Source: Paracentrotus lividus (Eukaryota > Echinodermata > Echinoidea > Camarodonta > Echinidae). Taken from it: a stretch of 64,000 bases of DNA. Both the position numbers and the translations under genes were made by a program. The stretch is taken from the NCBI GenBank assembly GCA_940671915.1, contig CALNVZ010003426.1:12099235-12163234 (forward strand), in the 5' to 3' direction. The notes under the pieces are model-generated. The model saw nothing but the letters and a program-made list of their open reading frames with translations, was not told where the DNA came from and ran no database searches. The number at the start of each line of letters is the position of its first letter. Position 1 is the stretch's first letter. Shown here piece by piece: positions 30,601 through 38,801 of the stretch.

Positions 30601-33164
30601 TAGCTTTCTACAATCAACAATTTTATTGATTAATGACACTGCATGTATTACTTAACCTTGTTCAGGTGCATGGGTGTCGATTGTGGGGGGGGGATGGGGG
30701 GGGATGCATCCCCCCAATAATTTCGGTGGGGGGGGGGATGGTGTGTACAATCACCCCCCAATATTTTTGATATCAAGAAAATAAAAAATATCATATTATA
30801 TGCATATAAATCTACCCATTACAAATTCGTTGTCATATTAAACACTTTTATAACATTATTATATTATTGCAGTTTAAAATGCACATTTCTGACGCTCAAA
30901 AATCCAAAATTTTCTCACTCTTTCGTTAACCTTCCCCGTGTGTACCTGATATACTTTAGTAATCATGTACCGTAATACACAATACACCGTGTACATGGTG
31001 TAGATAATGGAAGATGTTTCACTATTCAAACTGTGTGTGTGTGGGGGGGGGGACATTCTAATCGATGATAATCAGGGGCACCGATCCCAGGTTGCATAGG
31101 GGACAGGTGCCTCGATAAGCAAAACTGAAGGCATAAGTATTCCCCTCAAAATCCACGATGGTTTTGATAAAATAATAATGAATATTTATTATGTCGGCTC
31201 TTCATCGACAAGGTAACATTTTCAGTTTCGGACCATTGATTATAATTATACACTTCCACTATTCTCTGGGGACTAAATGCCCTCTTTTCAAACTAGTCGC
31301 TACTTTACTCTCAAATTTCAGATAGCTGTTAAAATTGCCTGAAAATTTTCAGCTTGCGCTTCGCGCTCGCATAATATAAAATAATGCAAACTGCACTTGA
31401 CTTTGTTCATCATTTATGCATGTATTTAACGTCACAATGGTACGTTTAACACACCAACTCCCTCCCCGTTTCGTGCTCCCATGATGCTACAAGTATCTTG
31501 TGTCATCAGGTCACTATTTTGGAAAATTTTCAACTCGCGCTTCGCGCTCGCACAATATTGCCTAACTGGAATTCGTACATATTTATATAGATTTTCGTTT
31601 CTTGGCATTACGCCATGATGTTCCGCTTCTAATCACCAGTTAAAGCCCCCTAGCCCTCCAGCAATTTCGTGCTTGTATTAACGCTACAAATACCATTTTC
31701 AGTTCAGTATATTAAGAAATTTTAAGCTCGCGCTTGCGCGCTCGCATTACAGCCCTAAGAATTCGACGATACACTAGTATCATATGCATAATAATGTGCA
31801 TTAATATATCTATAGACATTACATCATGATGGCCCTTTAATGTACCAGATAAAGCCCATTCCCTGTTTCGCATTATTCTACAATATATGTCCCATTTCAT
31901 GTCACTATTATTGAGAAATTTTCAGCTCGCGCTTCGCGCTCGCATAATGAATTTGAAAATATGCCAGTAGACACTCACATGAAGGCATGTGTGTCTTATC
32001 TGTACCAGTATATCATTATGGTCCCCCTTTAACAAATCAGTTAAAGCCCCTTCCTCGTTTCCGCTCGCATTATGCTATAAATTCCCCATTTTATGTCACT
32101 ATTATTGAGAAAATTTTCAGCTCGCGCTTCGCGCTCGCATTATACAAAACATTTTTTCATATTTATATGCATATGTGTATACAAGCATTACCCTACCCCC
32201 AACAATGGACACTGCGATCATGTACCATCGTATGTGCCACATTGAGGAAAGGAGGAAATATCGACGATCATCCCCCCAATCGCCAAAACAAATCGACACC
32301 GTTGTTCAGGTGCGTTCTCTTTTACAAGCCTCGTGCTTTTTTGAAGGCATCCTTTCATCTGTTATGTAATTATACTTCTTTTAATATGCCTGCTATATTT
32401 TTATGGATGATGAATAAAAAAAATTGAAATGAATTGAATTAAGTCAATAATTTTTTTTTCGCGCGCCGTGCCTTGCCTTTGGCATTAGCTTTTCGCTGAG
32501 TTTTAAGGGCGTAATCGTACCGATCGGATAAAACACTAAAATTCACCAGAATTCTTTTAAGGAAATGTCACACAATTTCTCACACATATCTATTTATTCA
32601 TGCATAGAAATATGAGACTATGTCAGCGGAATTTATTTGCCCTTTCCGTTACCAATGTAACCTTTTTTGGTGGTATCTCACTTCGCGGAGACGGGTTTGA
32701 GACTGTTTTGGGACTACTTTGAGACGGTTTTAAACTTGTCGCAGAGACGTCTCCTTAGTTCCCTCGACGTTTCATGTGTCTCGGGAATCGCGGTATGTTT
32801 TGGTTTAAAAGGAAATCGATAATTTTTTTTCCAGTCTCCAGATCAATCCCAAATCCGTCTCAGAGACTTCTCCGCGACGGGAAAAAGTATCGGAGACTTC
32901 TCCGCTGCGGTAAAAGAAAAGTATCTGTGGCGTCTCCGCCACGGCCAAAAAAGTATCGTTTTCGCAACAGGGAAAAAAGTATCGAAGACGTCTCCGTGAC
33001 AAGTTTCAAAACCGTCTCAAAAGCGTCTCCTCGAAGTGAGATCCCACCATAAGCGTTGTTCTATGCTTACCAACTGCTGATTGTTGACAGTGGACCACTT
33101 GTAAACGATTTACTATCAGCAGCACTAAAACCAGAAGCGCCGATGCAAACATCTTCATCCCCAT
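19569..33164 (-). CDS. Ly6/uPAR-family protein, gene B, with micro-exon-coded stalk
   Basis: Model (minus strand): 33071-33164, 30018-30062, 28189-28230, 27501-27539, 20847-20953, 19569-19754; 513 nt, 170 aa. The signal peptide starts MGMKMFASALLVLVLLIVN, ends near VVHC, and is followed by QQSAV. Three micro-exons then add DGSGTGNLESDAGGI, GMSHGENGLNSSKS and DVSHENKPKPSGN. Next come GTSGIECYYC, sequons NST and NVT, the knuckle CNYCCNSELCN and a GPI-type tail. All junctions between the signal exon and exon IEC are phase 1 and in frame. A surface three-finger protein held on a flexible stalk is inferred. The Ly6 exons are certain by paralogy. Joining them to the distant signal exon is the simplest model but needs RNA support. 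Confidence 0.72.
19755..20846 (-). other. Gene B last intron
   Basis: A possible alternative donor (CTTACCTG at about 19847) has no in-frame exon. The MITE at 20706-20836 ends 10 bp from the upstream splice donor. No other gene. Confidence 0.65.
20706..20836. mobile_element. 131-bp MITE abutting the exon 2 donor of gene B
   Basis: ATTTCATCAAAGG at the left is mirrored by CCTTTGATGAAAT at the right. CTTGTCGGACATTTTATCCG and its complement continue inward. A second copy is at 47036-47145. Only GTAAGATATA separates exon 2 from the element. Confidence 0.85.
20847..20953 (-). CDS. Gene B exon for fingers I-II
   Basis: Acceptor TTCCTCTTTGTAG (shared with gene C exon 2), donor GTAAGA, 107 nt, phase 1 in and phase 0 out. 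Encodes GTSGIECYYC through GGHCM. The ASA cleavage motif of A and C is replaced by TSG. Confidence 0.9.
21607..21790. repeat. (AAT)n/(AGTAAT)n microsatellite
   Basis: About 180 bases of AAT units with a regular AGTAAT variant in the right half. Reads as poly-tyrosine on the minus strand; not coding. Confidence 0.95.
22640..23440 (+). pseudogene. 3' fragment of a non-LTR retrotransposon (CCHC tail)
   Basis: The frame from 22656 reads KDLGFSHIWENQ and SVGKKLQERYIRYWK. After one in-frame TAA (22854) it continues with KLHIKNYLKLR and the zinc-binding CLKCSQEIETEFHFIMSCP, ending at TAA 23155. The 3' tail ends in repeated TTTGA near 23440. This C-terminal region is typical of non-LTR reverse transcriptases. 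It is 5'-truncated and inactive. Confidence 0.75.
23441..24195. other. Intron sequence without recognised features
   Basis: AT-rich, with a short AAT run near 23945. No coding or repeat structure identified. Confidence 0.45.
24196..24376 (-). pseudogene. Reverse transcriptase fragment
   Basis: The minus strand reads GVPQGSILGPLLF followed about 25 residues later by MLYTDD. These are reverse transcriptase motif 4 and the catalytic YxDD box with correct spacing for a non-LTR element. Flanks are too decayed to extend. Confidence 0.7.
24480..24870. repeat. Dispersed repeat, inverted relative to 36640-37040
   Basis: Shares GTCAATTCGAAAGCC, TTTTGCTCTCAAAATAGCTCAT and AGCTTGAATTCTCAGCTTTCC in reverse orientation with the 36.6-kb copy. 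Terminal structure not resolved. Confidence 0.7.
25582..26946 (+). mobile_element. 5'-truncated non-LTR retrotransposon inserted in U1
   Basis: The frame at 25590-25894 reads SLEHIKKRACRIMLGDNY and LEVCSLQKLELRRKQ, the usual C-terminal region of non-LTR ORF2. A 1-kb 3'UTR ends in repeated TTTCAA. AAGCTA occurs at both edges (about 25575 and 26943), matching a target-site duplication. U2 and U3 lack it at the equivalent place. Confidence 0.8.
27501..27539 (-). CDS. Gene B micro-exon 3 (39 nt, phase 1-1)
   Basis: Acceptor CAGTGGCAG, donor GTAAGT. Encodes DVSHENKPKPSGN. The S-H-x-x-N pattern aligns with micro-exon 2, supporting common descent and coding constraint. Confidence 0.66.
27736..28400 (-). 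repeat. Micro-exon duplication unit U2
   Basis: About 660 bp, uninterrupted, carrying micro-exon 2. Shares AATTCATACCATGTTTTC, CACCTTGGAGGAA, GCTCGGCCG and CCTTCTCCCCTC with U1 and U3 in the same order. Confidence 0.8.
28189..28230 (-). CDS. Gene B micro-exon 2 (42 nt, phase 1-1)
   Basis: Donor GTAAGT. The acceptor GGTTGAAAAG is weaker than those of its sister exons (short pyrimidine tract). Encodes GMSHGENGLNSSKS. The weak acceptor predicts frequent skipping. Confidence 0.62.
28434..28638. mobile_element. 205-bp MITE, TTA target duplication
   Basis: Ends TGACGCAGTCACATG and CATGCGACTGCCGCA are imperfectly inverted. TTA stands at both edges (28431-28433, 28639-28641). U1 has GCCTTAATAATAA uninterrupted at this site. 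A 3-bp TTA duplication suggests a PIF/Harbinger-type element (inference). Confidence 0.82.
28803..29014. mobile_element. Second MITE of the same family, opposite orientation
   Basis: TGATGCAGCAGTCACATG and CATGTGACTGGGTCA ends. Its interior is the reverse complement of 28434-28638 (for example CCCACGACGTACTGAGCG against CGCATGTCGTGGGTG). The two copies flank 160 bp of U3 sequence. Confidence 0.8.
29155..29863. mobile_element. 709-bp MITE with long terminal inverted repeats
   Basis: AAGGGCCTGTCCCACAGAAG at the left and CTTCTGTGGGACAGGCCCTT at the right are exact complements. The arms continue through GTTGTGGCGACAACCTA. TA flanks both ends. U1 has AAGTCCAAAACTAG where U3 is split. Non-coding, GC-richer than its surroundings. 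Confidence 0.88.
30018..30062 (-). CDS. Gene B micro-exon 1 (45 nt, phase 1-1)
   Basis: Acceptor GGTTTGACAG, donor GTAAGG. Encodes DGSGTGNLESDAGGI across the junctions. The preceding intron segment CCATCTTTGGTT is shared with the other two micro-exons, showing duplication. Confidence 0.68.
30231..31330 (-). other. Gene B intron between signal exon and micro-exon 1, left part
   Basis: Contains G-tract fragments at 30684-30740 and 31038-31052 and otherwise featureless AT-rich sequence. No exon seen. Confidence 0.5.
31333..32160. repeat. 181-199 bp tandem repeat with GCTCGCGCTTCGCGCTCGC core
   Basis: Five cores begin at about 31352, 31533, 31726, 31925 and 32120, each preceded by AAATTTTCAG-like sequence. 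The spacers share CACTATTATTGAGAA and AGTTAAAGCCCC. The core recurs singly at 51.6, 52.4-52.5 and 57.5-58.2 kb, and reversed at 49.95 kb. Confidence 0.85.
32669..33048. mobile_element. MITE with GAGACGTCTCC internal repeats
   Basis: GGTGGTATCTCACTTCGCGG at the left is mirrored imperfectly by CGAAGTGAGATCCCACC at the right. The interior is a run of TCTCCG...CGACGG and GTCTCCGCxACGG units. It lies 20 bp from the signal-exon donor of gene B. Confidence 0.85.
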
Positions 33165-33189
33165 ATTGTTATGGTATCAAGGCTGGCTT
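33071..33189 (-). CDS. Gene B exon with 5'UTR end and long signal peptide
   Basis: The acceptor GTTTTTCAG precedes 33189. The ATG at 33164 has A at -3 and G at +4. 94 coding nt end in G before GTAAGC (phase 1). The signal peptide is complete within this exon, unlike gene A, whose cleavage site falls in the next exon. Confidence 0.78.
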
Positions 33190-33939
33190 CTGAAAAACAA
33201 GATTACATAGAACTTTTTATTAAAAAATAATATACTAATCATTATTTAATTCTTTGGAGAAAGAATGGATTAGGCCTACACAACTAGTCTGTAAAAACTG
33301 CTTGCTTGTGTTTCAGCAAAAAATAAAATAGGAACAAGAGAGTCTGTTCTTTTATTGGAAAATAACTGTATTAGGCGATTTCTTAGATAATCTTGTGATA
33401 TCTGTTTTAAAGTTTGGATAATTATCTGCTGACAATAATTGTGAATCATCAAATTAGTGAAAACAATTTGGCACGAATTCACAAACGTGGTTTAGTTAGT
33501 CCATGGTCTAAATCAATTGTTTAAACCACAGATTTAGACCATGGTCTAATTTTTTGTATTCACAAACCACCTGATTTAGACCATGGACTAACTAAACCAC
33601 GTTTGTGAATTCGGGCCTTTGAGTTTATGAATCTCAAATATCTTTATCATCACACGCTTAAACACTGATCCAGTGCTGATGGGGTAGAACTACAAGCAAG
33701 CTATTCTTTATAATCAATTCGTGTTGATTAATTTCATATGAAGAATAATAATAACGTCTTAAACACCTATAGATTTAAACAAAATTGTACACATTCAATC
33801 TAAAGCAAACGAATTTGTCTGCATAACTACGTTATGCAGACAAATTACTGTAGTTTTTCTTAATTACTCTATTAAGATGAAAGGCAAGTGTAATATATAT
33901 GTAAACTTAAGTAAAAGAGATCAATAATCATTAACTTAC
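33190..33939 (-). other. Gene B 5'UTR intron
   Basis: Bounded by GTAAGT (33939-33934) and CAG (33192-33190). Contains the short foldback at 33475-33612 and a perfect hairpin-like AATTTGTCTGCATAAC / GTTATGCAGACAAATT at about 33811-33846. Confidence 0.6.
33475..33612. mobile_element. 138-bp foldback MITE in gene B 5'UTR intron
   Basis: GAATTCACAAACGTGGTTTA at the left and its complement TAAACCACGTTTGTGAATTC at the right. Pairing continues through TTAGTCCATGGTCTAAATCA, so most of the element is palindromic. Confidence 0.88.
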
Positions 33940-34023
33940 CTTTCAACTTGAAAGTTAATTGAGGGTCCCGGAAAAAGATCAAGATCAAAAAGATCAATCG
34001 CAGGCAAACTGTCTTTGCTTGCC
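33940..34023 (-). other. Gene B non-coding first exon (3' edge fixed)
   Basis: TTGAAAG|GTAAGT sets the 3' edge at 33940. It is equivalent to the gene A leader exon. The 5' end is not determined. Confidence 0.45.
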
Positions 34024-34041
34024 GAGCGAGTCGTCAAATAT
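34024..34041 (-). promoter_or_regulatory. Conserved upstream motif, gene B
   Basis: GAGCGAGTCGTCAAATAT on the plus strand; partner of 13263-13280 upstream of gene A. Position about 84 bp before the leader donor. Functional role inferred from conservation only. Confidence 0.45.
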
Positions 34042-34490
34042 GAAGTCATCCAAGAAAAACCCAGCATCATCACCAGCCTTGATTTCTTGGATGTTTCCTT
34101 AATGGTTGTATTAACAGGCGGGGTGCCAATTGTCTTAAGATAATTTGGTAATAAACTTCCCGAATGTAAAACAGGTTTGATACAGATTGGTAGGTTTAAA
34201 GGCGTCTCTCTCCTGGAAAGATCATGACTTCACCTAGACTGCAACTTCACCAAGACACACGACTGGGACACTATACGCAACATCTGCACTTAAGTACGGG
34301 TCCAGGGTCGGAGTTCATGACCCTTTCTTTTTTTCCCCGTATAGGGTCAAAATACCGTATACTTTCTTCTCAAATACGAAGTCGGTGTCTTTTAATATAA
34401 ACATGTATGACAGATACGTTGCTGCGAATTTCATGATTCTCATTAATGGCCCATTCAGACAGTCACTAAGGTCACTTAAAGGAGGACTCC
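34042..34490. other. Upstream region of gene B
   Basis: No gene. Probably holds the gene B promoter; no convincing TATA box was identified. Confidence 0.4.
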
Positions 34491-34491
34491 C

Positions 34492-34789
34492 CTGCTGGCA
34501 GGAACACAGTGTCCCACAATGTGAAACACACTGTGAACACACTGTGAACACACTGTGAACACAGTATGAAATCATCTTCACACTGTTAAATTCAAGCGCA
34601 TTAAAACTTTTAACCACATTTTCACATTGTGAGGGGGTAAGTTCACAGTGTGAGACCAAACGCCACCGTGTAAAAACTATGTGGATATCCATATCACAGT
34701 GTGAAATCATCACCACACTGTTAAATTCGAGCATTTTAACATAATCAACTATGTGAACAAATTATGGGACGCTGTGGTCTTTCCAGCAG
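34492..34789. mobile_element. MITE with CACTGTG-rich interior
   Basis: CTGCTGG...CACAGTGTCCCA at the left is mirrored by TGGGACGCTGTGG...CCAGCAG at the right. The interior repeats CACACTGTGAA about eight times in both orientations. Confidence 0.8.
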
Positions 34790-34796
34790 CGTCCAG

Positions 34797-35440
34797 GCCA
34801 ATATTCAGATGATTTGAAATGTAGAGGTAAAATATAACACAGACAAAATTGAAAATTTCATCAGAATTGGATCCATAATAACGAAGTTTTGATTTTTTCG
34901 ATAAAAAAAGTTCTCCGCATAGTCTCATGCATATTCAGTGAGCAAGCTGATGATGTTACAGTTCAACTTCTTCAGTTGAAATCCTACATATTTGATTTTT
35001 CATACATTCCATAAAAAAAAACCCTATCCCTTATATTGAATTAAGTCAAATTATTCCACAAGAAATCATCCCTGTTTTTATGTTCTTGAAGCAGAAAATT
35101 TGAACAATTTGTTTCATATAATAAGATACAAAAATAAGTATTTGGGTGTGACATCATCAGCTTGGTCTTTAAATATGCATGAGACTATGCAGTGGCGGAT
35201 CCAGACGGGAGCGCAGGGGACGCGCTCCCTCCCCTATAATCTGAAAAAGACTCATTGACTGTACATCTTATAATTGGAAATTTTGGCGGCGCCCCCCACT
35301 ATCCTCAAATCCTGGATCCACCAATGTTTTGCATAGAACTGTTTTATCGAGAAACTTCAAAACCTAAGAAATTCATAACTTTTCTATTTTTCATCCGATT
35401 TTGATGAAATTGTCAGCGGTGTGCTTACTCTATTTCTTAA
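34797..35440. mobile_element. Palindromic MITE with a nested smaller MITE
   Basis: The arms pair through GCATAGTCTCATGCATATT / AATATGCATGAGACTATGC and AAATTTCATCAGAATTGGAT / ATCCGATTTTGATGAAATT. The right arm is split by 35193-35323, which has its own ends TGGCGGATCCAG and CTGGATCCACCA. Confidence 0.8.
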
Positions 35441-35549
35441 AACATCCATTTTCCAGACTGGAGTCCACCTCCAGGCTGGATACGTATCAGCGTTTCTTTT
35501 TTGAATAATCTGAAATGGAATAGTTTTGACAATATACGATAGGTGAGGA

Positions 35550-35710
35550 CTTGTTCTGTTATAATTTGTCTCTTAAGGTCACATGGGAACTGATTTACAT
35601 TGATTTGATTTATGCTTTCATGCCAATAAGGAAATGGGCATTTAATAAAGCTAATGGCGGGTCGAAGATCGAACCAGCGATATTTGCGTCCCCAGACCAC
35701 TAACTAAACA
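35550..35710 (-). repeat. tRNA-derived SINE-like fragment
   Basis: The minus strand reads TAGTGGTCTGGGGACGCAAA, then GCTGGTTCGATCTTCGACCC, resembling a tRNA anticodon-to-acceptor 3' half with a B box (GGTTCGATC). The 5' half and box A are not convincing. Confidence 0.4.
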
Positions 35711-36639
35711 CTTGACTTCCAAATACAGTTTATCAATGTTTTTTTTCATTTTTTTAAAGGATAATATCACTTTACGTATTAAGTGTTTGGTAAACATATT
35801 ATATTTCCTTCCTTTAACATTGTTTTGCCAATATCGACCCCAAGAGAAACATCGGCATAAGCAGTATAATAATAAAAGTATTTTGCCTTACATGATTCCT
35901 TATTTCGAAATATTAACCAAAAAAAAATAAAAAATTAAAAAAATTAATAAAAACAAAAATGAATTAAAAGGTAAAGATGATAATTAGTTGAGGTCTGTAG
36001 AAATAACAATTTTTTGAAAATTTTCTTTTTACCTTGTGTTTAATGGTTTTGGTGGTTACATATCAATTCTACTCCCCGTGAAATGTAAATCTAACGTATG
36101 GCATTAAATCTTAACATAAAGACGCGTCCATTATTTGGGGAGGGGAAACGCAACACTGCATTCATGAGTTTAGTGGAAATACAACTGAGCGGCGCAGAAA
36201 ATTATACGGCTCCACATAAATGTCAACTAAACCCGCGCTGACGACGAGAAGCGAACAGTTGACAACTGCATGCAATTATTACTTAGCGTACAAAAACTCG
36301 CCTAAGAAAACTTCCCTGTGGTTGAATGGTATTTGTCGGTCGATCTGTTTGAGCAAATTACTCATGGACATGAAAGAAATAATTGTACTTTTATCATAGT
36401 TTTCGTAGGTAGATGCTTCAGACCAGATTGGGGAAAAAGACATTCTGGCAAGCCTATAACACGATTGTGCTGAAGTTGTAATCAGAATCTTTATTTCACA
36501 TAGATTGATGTTCCAAACGAGTATTGATATAAATAGTGATCTTGTCACCTCTTGGCGAAGACGCCGTCCACATGCGATATGCATGTGATATGTGGAAATA
36601 TTGACCCATCGAGTAAAGATTCTATTTTTCTTGGAAAGC
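35711..36639. other. Spacer without recognised features
   Basis: AT-rich. A 123-codon minus frame at 36279-36650 has no domain, signal peptide or splice context that I recognise. Confidence 0.45.
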
Positions 36640-37040
36640 TGAGAATTCAAGCTTTTAAAAACTGCTTGAACAGTAAGCTGTAATATAATTATGCGTTATC
36701 CAGGAAGATGATTATGCGGCGTATGAGCTATTTTGAGAGCAAAATTGGCCATATTGTACAGTAATTTGATCTGACTTGGCTTTCGAATTGACTCAAGTGA
36801 CAGAACTTTTTCTTTTCTTTCCAATTTGTTATTCCTGTTATTAAAAAATTCAGAATCTTAGCTTACTTAGTCAAAGTGAATATTTATTTGAAAAATATGT
36901 TTCTCGCCATAATCAAGCAAACAAAGTGAAAAAACTGTGCAAAATACAAAATGTCTATGGCCGCGTTCGCTTTGCGTAGAGTGATAGCGCCCTCTTCCCC
37001 TTAAGTTTACAACTAGAATTGATATGATATCATCCAAAAT
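36640..37040. repeat. Dispersed repeat, inverted relative to 24480-24870
   Basis: See the partner copy. Shared words include GGAAAGCTGAGAATTCAAGCT and ATGAGCTATTTTGAGAGCAAA in opposite orientation. Confidence 0.7.
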
Positions 37041-37950
37041 TTGACCATCCAACACCAATCTCGATAATTTCACTATCTTTCATGGATGAGTGAGCACAAT
37101 CTTTAGAATTATGTTCAGGCCTCCAAAATGGTAAAATCCAACAATTTTATTTAAAGAATTGACATCAGATATTATCATCAACATTATCGACACATTTTGT
37201 GAGACCATGAGCACTTTTCGTCTTGTCATTGACGAGTGAGCACACTTTAAAGGTGGTCCTTCACGAGCATCGCTAACCCAAAACGAGGAATCAAGATGCG
37301 CTAGTGTGGTCGCAGCCATTTTGTTTACGAAGCTTAGAGCATGAGTTAATTTGCATACGGTTACACGCCAGCCAATCGCGATCGCGCTGTTAGAGCGATT
37401 CGCGATATACAAGCGTGTGTGTGTGGATTCTGTTTGGTGTGTATAAAGCACTGTATCAGTGGATGAGTTAATACCTGGGCCGAATACATTGCAGTATTCG
37501 GATCTCGAGATGTAATAGACCCTATATCATGTGTATTACTATAATATCACCTTCTCGCTTGCACGCGAATCATTGCCGATAAGAAATCGGCTCATGACTT
37601 CGGCAATCGTTCGGGTGTTCTAGCTTTCGGTTTTTGGACCACTGCGTAAGAGTCGCACATCGTTGGTATAAATGGGCAGCTTGCAGAGCTCGTTACCGCG
37701 TACGTATTTTGAACTCCCTCTACACTATGGGGAACGTACATCTTTAAAGGTGACTTTTGAGACTTTTGTATTGACAAATTTGTCTTTAACGTGTGTTTAC
37801 TCATGCATTACGCAACGGTTTTATCTCATTTTCGCACATAAGTTAGTTGGTGAGCGTATAACAAAACCCGCCAAACGACATTACTCAACACCTTTTTGTT
37901 AAAAAAAAAGTTCCAGCATGTTGATTAGGGGTATGTTTTTGCCTCGAGAT
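37041..37950. other. Spacer without recognised features
   Basis: No supported gene. CpG-containing stretches near 37340-37420 and 37560-37700 are richer in GC than the surroundings, but no exon model fits. Confidence 0.4.
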
Positions 37951-38253
37951 TGTAGGGGAGACCGGGGATGAAGTTACACGGGTCAGTTGTTACAGTTCTC
38001 AGTGTGCTAAGCTGGAACAAGAGAGGATGTGCTAACTGGCATCTTTATACAGCCTACACATAGCTGTGATGAACTGCCGGTCGTGAGGTTTCTCCGTTGT
38101 TTTATTAAAATGTAAATCAACAAAAACCATTTTTTTACAGTTCAAAGTACATTTTTGACAAAAATTGAAATTTGTAATAGCTCTTACAACTGAAGGCACA
38201 TGATGATAGTCTGGTATCGTAAATATAGTACATGTATGTATGTCATTTATTAG

Positions 38254-38448
38254 ACAGGGGCCGCGGAGCGTTTTTGAAAGTGGAGGGGCTGGGCCGAAAG
38301 TGGGGGGGGGGGGGCTGAACAGGCTGAAAATCACAAATGTATGGTAATTTTTCCATTTTTGTACACGTTGGCTGAAAAAGAATTTTTTTTTTTTTAGCTG
38401 GGGGGGGGGGCTGTAGCCCCCCAGCCCCCCGGGCTCCGCGGCCCCTGT
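38254..38448. mobile_element. 195-bp G-rich MITE, TAG target duplication
   Basis: ACAGGGGCCGCGGAGC and GCTCCGCGGCCCCTGT are perfect inverted ends. TAG stands on both sides. The second host-element copy near 63533 lacks it. Contains G12 and G10 tracts. Partial relatives lie at 57137-57265. Confidence 0.9.
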
Positions 38449-38801
38449 TAGATACCCCCTAGCCATGCCCTGTTATTCTGCCTAATGGCTGTGCTACAGT
38501 TGATGTTGTGTTTAAAATCACCTCATTTAAAACCTACCCCATGTCGATGTAACAACTTACCCCAATTACATTAAATATGTAAAATTACATTTTGTGTCAA
38601 TTTTGAGGTGTTAGTATTTTTATGTTTCTATTATTACTTTTGTCTATTCTAGAGCTCTACTTGATCTTCTTTTAACGATGCCAAGAAACTGGAAAGTTGA
38701 AACAAAAGTATGGTATAAGAGATTTACACATTGTCAACTTACCCCATATGTTTACCTATTATAACAATTTACCCCATATCGTGTAACAACTTACCCCGTA
38801 T

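Noticed and set aside
31333..32160. Regularly spaced identical cores considered as a CRISPR array
   Set aside because: Spacers are themselves homologous and 160-180 bp long, and the genome is eukaryotic with introns; it is a tandem satellite.
31987..32427. 146-codon plus-strand frame
   Set aside because: Runs across the 195-bp tandem repeat and contains its SSRFALAL translation; no homology seen.
36279..36650. 123-codon minus-strand frame
   Set aside because: No motif, signal peptide, conserved composition or splice context; partly overlaps the edge of a dispersed repeat.
37080..37451. 123-codon minus-strand frame
   Set aside because: Chance-length frame without recognisable domain; no supporting splice sites.
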